Part shown: piece after piece, positions 5,771-7,993 of the stretch | How the letters are laid out: each line of letters begins with the position of its first letter | Numbering within the stretch: the stretch's first letter is position 1 | Source: an uncultured Bacteroidaceae bacterium | Lineage (GTDB): Bacteria; Bacteroidota; Bacteroidia; Bacteroidales; Bacteroidaceae | DNA length: 7,993 nucleotides | NCBI GenBank assembly: GCA_934364765.1 | Contig: CAKRMO010000043.1 | Coordinates: 1-7,993 of the forward strand | Direction of reading: 5' to 3' | Translations under genes and position numbers: made by a program | Notes under the pieces: model-generated | What the model was told of the DNA's origin: nothing | The model's input: only the letters and a program-made list of their open reading frames with translations | The model's database searches: none

Positions 5771-7492
5771 CTATTCCGCAGCGGGGCGTATGTCCTCAAT
5801 CTGCAGTTGCAGCTCTCCGTGGCGGTGGGTGTTCTCTTCGATGGAGTAGCAGATGTCAAAGGAGCGTTTTGTCTTTATGTACCTTGCCTGTGAGCTTTGC
5901 CCGAACGCTATGCCGTTAACGATGTTGTTCGACTTGTTGTCAACAAGCTCGAGCTTGATGTGCTCCTGCTCGCGTCCCACAACTTTGCTCGTGCCGTAGT
6001 CGTAAACCTTTTTGGTGCAGAAAAGCGGCTTCGGGTTTCCCGGGCCAAAGGGGTTGAAGCGTTTGAGGTCGTTGCGGAACTTCACGGTAATGTCGCGGAA
6101 ATCTATTATCGCCGATATGTCAAGGCTCGCCTCGGTCTGCTCCTCGCTTATGTTGCTTTCCACGTATTGCTCGAAGCGGCGCTTGAACGCGCCAACGTTT
6201 TCCGGCTTCAGCGTAAGCCCCACGGCGTAGGTGTGCCCCCCGAAGTTTTCCAGCAGGTCGCGGCAGCTTTCCACGGCCTTGTAAACGTCAAATCCCACAA
6301 CCGAGCGCGCGCTTCCCGTAGCCAACCCGTCGCTCAGCGTAAGCACCACGGCGGGGCGGTAGTAAACCTCGGTGAGCCTTGAAGCCACAATGCCCACAAC
6401 GCCCTTGTGCCACGAGGGGTCATATACCACGAGCGAGCGCAGGTTGTCGAGGTTGTCAATGCTGTCCACAATCTTGTTCGCCTCTTCCGTCATCTGCTTG
6501 TCAATGTCCTTTCGCGCCTCGTTGTAGAGGTTAATCCTGTTGGCGCGCTCTATGGCGGTGTCGTGTTCGCATTCGGTCAGCAGGGCTACGGTCTCCTTGC
6601 CGTTCATCATGCGCCCCGAGGCGTTTATGCGCGGCCCTATCTTGAACACAATGTCGTTCATCGTAAGTTCCTTCCCCTCAAGCCCGCAAAGCTCTATTAT
6701 CGCCTCCACGCCCATCGAAGGACTGCTGTTCAGGCGGCGCAGCCCGTGATAGGCGAGTATGCGGTTCTCGCCGGTTACCGGCACTATGTCGCTGGCGATG
6801 CTTATTGCGCACAGGTCGAGCAGCGGTATGAGCTTGTTGAACTCTATGCCGTTGTCCTGTGCGAAGGCCTGCATCAGCTTGAACCCCACGCCGCACCCGC
6901 AAAGGTGGTCGTAGGGATAGGTGGAGTCCTTGCGCTTGGGGTTGAGAATGGCGACGGCATCGGGCAGTTCCCCATCGGGCACGTGGTGGTCGCATATAAT
7001 CACCCCGATGCCCCGCGAGTTGGCGTAGGCCACCTCGTCGTTGGCCTTTATCCCGCAGTCGAGCACAATCATCAGCTTCACCCCCGTTTCGCAGGCATAG
7101 TCTATGCACCGCTTTGAAAGCCCGTAGCCCTCGTCGTAGCGGTCGGGGATGTAGTAGTCGATGTTGGAGCAGTAAGCCTTCAGGAACTTGTAAACCACCG
7201 TAACCGCCGTGCATCCGTCAACGTCGTAGTCGCCGAACACGAGAATCCTGTCGTTGTGGCCCACGGCATGGTTCACCGCGTCCACGGCCTCCCTCATGTC
7301 GTTCATCATGAAAGGGTCGTGGAGGTCGGAAAGCTGCGGATGGAAAAATCTTTTTGCCTCGGCCGGCGTCGTTATGCAGCGGTCAAGGAGCAGCCTCCCC
7401 AGCGTGGGGTGAATGCCCAAAGCCCCGGCAAGCGAGCGGGCCGCCTCTTCCTCCTCTGGCGAGGGAGGCGTGTATTTCCATTTGTAGTTCAT
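5771..7492 (-). CDS. recJ: Single-stranded-DNA-specific 5'-3' exonuclease RecJ
   Basis: RecJ degrades single-stranded DNA 5' to 3' in recombination and mismatch or base-excision repair, often beside RecQ. This 573-residue protein has the normal length and order: a DHH phosphoesterase core with DYDVDG at 88-93 (motif I), the aspartate of VLDCGI at 145 (motif II), DHH at 168-170 (motif III) and Asp235 in SIASDIVPV (motif IV). A family-specific GPRINASGRM follows at 286-295, then a DHHA1 domain with FGGH at 417-420, and a C-terminal OB-fold DNA-binding domain from about 455. All expected metal-binding residues are present, so the enzyme should be active. The ATG at 7492 begins MNYKWKYTPP; an out-of-frame ATG lies 13 bp upstream. 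It is the first gene of an apparent recJ-recQ operon, with its own promoter candidate behind the rnpB terminator. Confidence 0.97.
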   Translation of the reverse strand: MNYKWKYTPPSPEEEEAARSLAGALGIHPTLGRLLLDRCITTPAEAKRFFHPQLSDLHDPFMMNDMREAVDAVNHAVGHNDRILVFGDYDVDGCTAVTVVYKFLKAYCSNIDYYIPDRYDEGYGLSKRCIDYACETGVKLMIVLDCGIKANDEVAYANSRGIGVIICDHHVPDGELPDAVAILNPKRKDSTYPYDHLCGCGVGFKLMQAFAQDNGIEFNKLIPLLDLCAISIASDIVPVTGENRILAYHGLRRLNSSPSMGVEAIIELCGLEGKELTMNDIVFKIGPRINASGRMMNGKETVALLTECEHDTAIERANRINLYNEARKDIDKQMTEEANKIVDSIDNLDNLRSLVVYDPSWHKGVVGIVASRLTEVYYRPAVVLTLSDGLATGSARSVVGFDVYKAVESCRDLLENFGGHTYAVGLTLKPENVGAFKRRFEQYVESNISEEQTEASLDISAIIDFRDITVKFRNDLKRFNPFGPGNPKPLFCTKKVYDYGTSKVVGREQEHIKLELVDNKSNNIVNGIAFGQSSQARYIKTKRSFDICYSIEENTHRHGELQLQIEDIRPAAE

Positions 7493-7567
7493 TATATATA
7501 GTCATTTTTATTTTCTGATTTATAAAACATTGTGGGGGCGCATTGTTGCCAAAAGGCTGTAATAACC

Positions 7568-7575
7568 CAAATTTA
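7568..7575 (-). promoter_or_regulatory. Candidate -7 promoter box of the recJ-recQ operon
   Basis: The minus strand reads TAAATTTG, an exact match to the Bacteroidetes TAnnTTTG box. A T-rich stretch (TTTT) stands about 19 bp upstream in place of the -33 element. It lies between the rnpB terminator and recJ and would give a leader of about 70 nt. This suits an operon transcribed independently of rnpB. Confidence 0.45.
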
Positions 7576-7624
7576 CAAGCGTAAAGATACAAATAAAATG
7601 GAAATCCCGCTTTTTTGCACTGTT

Positions 7625-7668
7625 AAAAAATGCGGCGCAGACCCTCTTTGCGTGAAAGTCTGCGCCGC
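7625..7668 (-). terminator. Strong rho-independent terminator of rnpB
   Basis: On the minus strand, GCGGCGCAGAC pairs perfectly with GTCTGCGCCGC (11 bp; 7658-7668 with 7632-7642). The 15-nt loop can itself form a short CTTT/AAAG stem. A then TTTTTT follows at 7631-7625. This is a textbook intrinsic terminator placed just after the RNase P RNA 3' end, separating it from recJ. Confidence 0.92.
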
Positions 7669-7671
7669 TGT

Positions 7672-7993
7672 GGTACGGCAATCATCCTGTAAGCCAAGTT
7701 CTGTAAGCGGTCTTAAAACCGCCGTCTGCCATTTGTCTAAGCCCGCAGTCGCCTGCGGACGTTATCGTTCTACCCTCCGGCGCAACTGCTGTTTCGGGCG
7801 GACAACCCTCAAGCGCCGGTTTACGCGAACTTTCAACATCCCGGCTGCACGGCACGCACATCGCCATGCGCCCGGTGGGCTCTTACCCCGCCTTCTCACC
7901 CTTGCCGCCCCCTGCGGGCGCGGCGGTTGTTTTCTTCTGCAGCTTGCTTGCCCTCGCGGACAACTTCCGTTTCGGAAGGGGACTGTCCTGTGT
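7672..7993 (-). ncRNA. rnpB: RNase P RNA (catalytic subunit), 5' end beyond the window
   Basis: This is the ribozyme that cuts 5' leaders from precursor tRNAs. On the minus strand the conserved bacterial segments appear in the right order. First come an AAACAACCGCC-like stretch near 7922-7935 and GGGTAAGAGCCCACCGG (7888-7872), the universal P10/P11-region block. Then come a GAGGGTAGAACGATAACG stretch, AGACAAATGGC (7738-7728), and ACAGAACTTGGCTTAC (7704-7689), the 3' strand of the P4 core. The 5' P1-P4 region, including the usual GAGGAAAGTC block, is not in the window, so roughly the first 60-80 nt are missing. The 3' boundary is set approximately, just before the terminator stem. Reading frames inside this region are artefacts of the RNA gene. 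Confidence 0.93.

Noticed and set aside
4112..7117. Several plus-strand frames of 160-240 codons opposite recQ and recJ
   Set aside because: They are antisense shadows of two well-supported genes with complete motif sets, and none shows a family signature.
3836..7492. recQ and recJ as parts of an anti-phage defence system
   Set aside because: Both are full-length housekeeping repair types next to rnpB, and no other defence gene, toxin or mobile element accompanies them.
7383..7592. 69-codon minus-strand frame overlapping the recJ start, possible leader peptide
   Set aside because: It overlaps recJ by about 110 bp out of frame, begins upstream of the likely transcription start, and shows no attenuator-like structure or special codon run.
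7682..7867. Minus-strand 61-codon frame at the right end
   Set aside because: It lies entirely inside the RNase P RNA gene, whose conserved core segments explain the sequence.

Overview
The window looks like chromosomal DNA of a Bacteroidales bacterium (Bacteroidaceae, Prevotellaceae or Muribaculaceae type; the genus cannot be named from this sequence). The evidence is AT-rich spacers around moderately GC-rich genes, exact matches to the Bacteroidetes -7 promoter box TAnnTTTG upstream of three genes, weak Shine-Dalgarno sequences, an exported GH78 alpha-L-rhamnosidase, and a short RecQ-type helicase without an HRDC domain.

Layout, left to right. (1) 1-391, minus strand: the 5' part of a gene for a small lipoprotein of unknown function, cut by the window edge. 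(2) 392-761: a divergent intergenic region with two promoter-like boxes, a palindrome and an array of four degenerate 21-bp repeats. (3) 762-3392, plus strand: a complete secreted GH78 alpha-L-rhamnosidase. (4) 3393-3835: a convergent intergenic region holding a candidate terminator, a second copy of the 21-bp repeat array in the same orientation as the first, and an inverted pair of REP-like hairpins. (5) 3836-5737 and 5771-7492, minus strand: recQ and recJ, 33 bp apart with recJ upstream, apparently one DNA-repair operon. (6) 7493-7993, minus strand: a recJ promoter candidate, a strong intrinsic terminator, and most of the RNase P RNA gene rnpB, whose 5' end lies beyond the right edge.

How the genes work together. 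RecQ unwinds DNA 3' to 5' and RecJ degrades single strands 5' to 3', so their coupling fits initiation of recombinational repair (RecF-type resection) or processing of stalled forks. rnpB is a separate housekeeping unit, closed off by its own terminator. The rhamnosidase removes L-rhamnose from plant or bacterial glycans and stands alone here, with no SusC/SusD pair, regulator or other glycosidase in view.

No wholly new system is visible. The least explained signal is the roughly 112-bp repeat that occurs directly upstream and directly downstream of the rhamnosidase gene, built from four 21-bp units that can pair into two hairpins. Next come the inverted REP-like pair and the unusual domain order of this RecQ.
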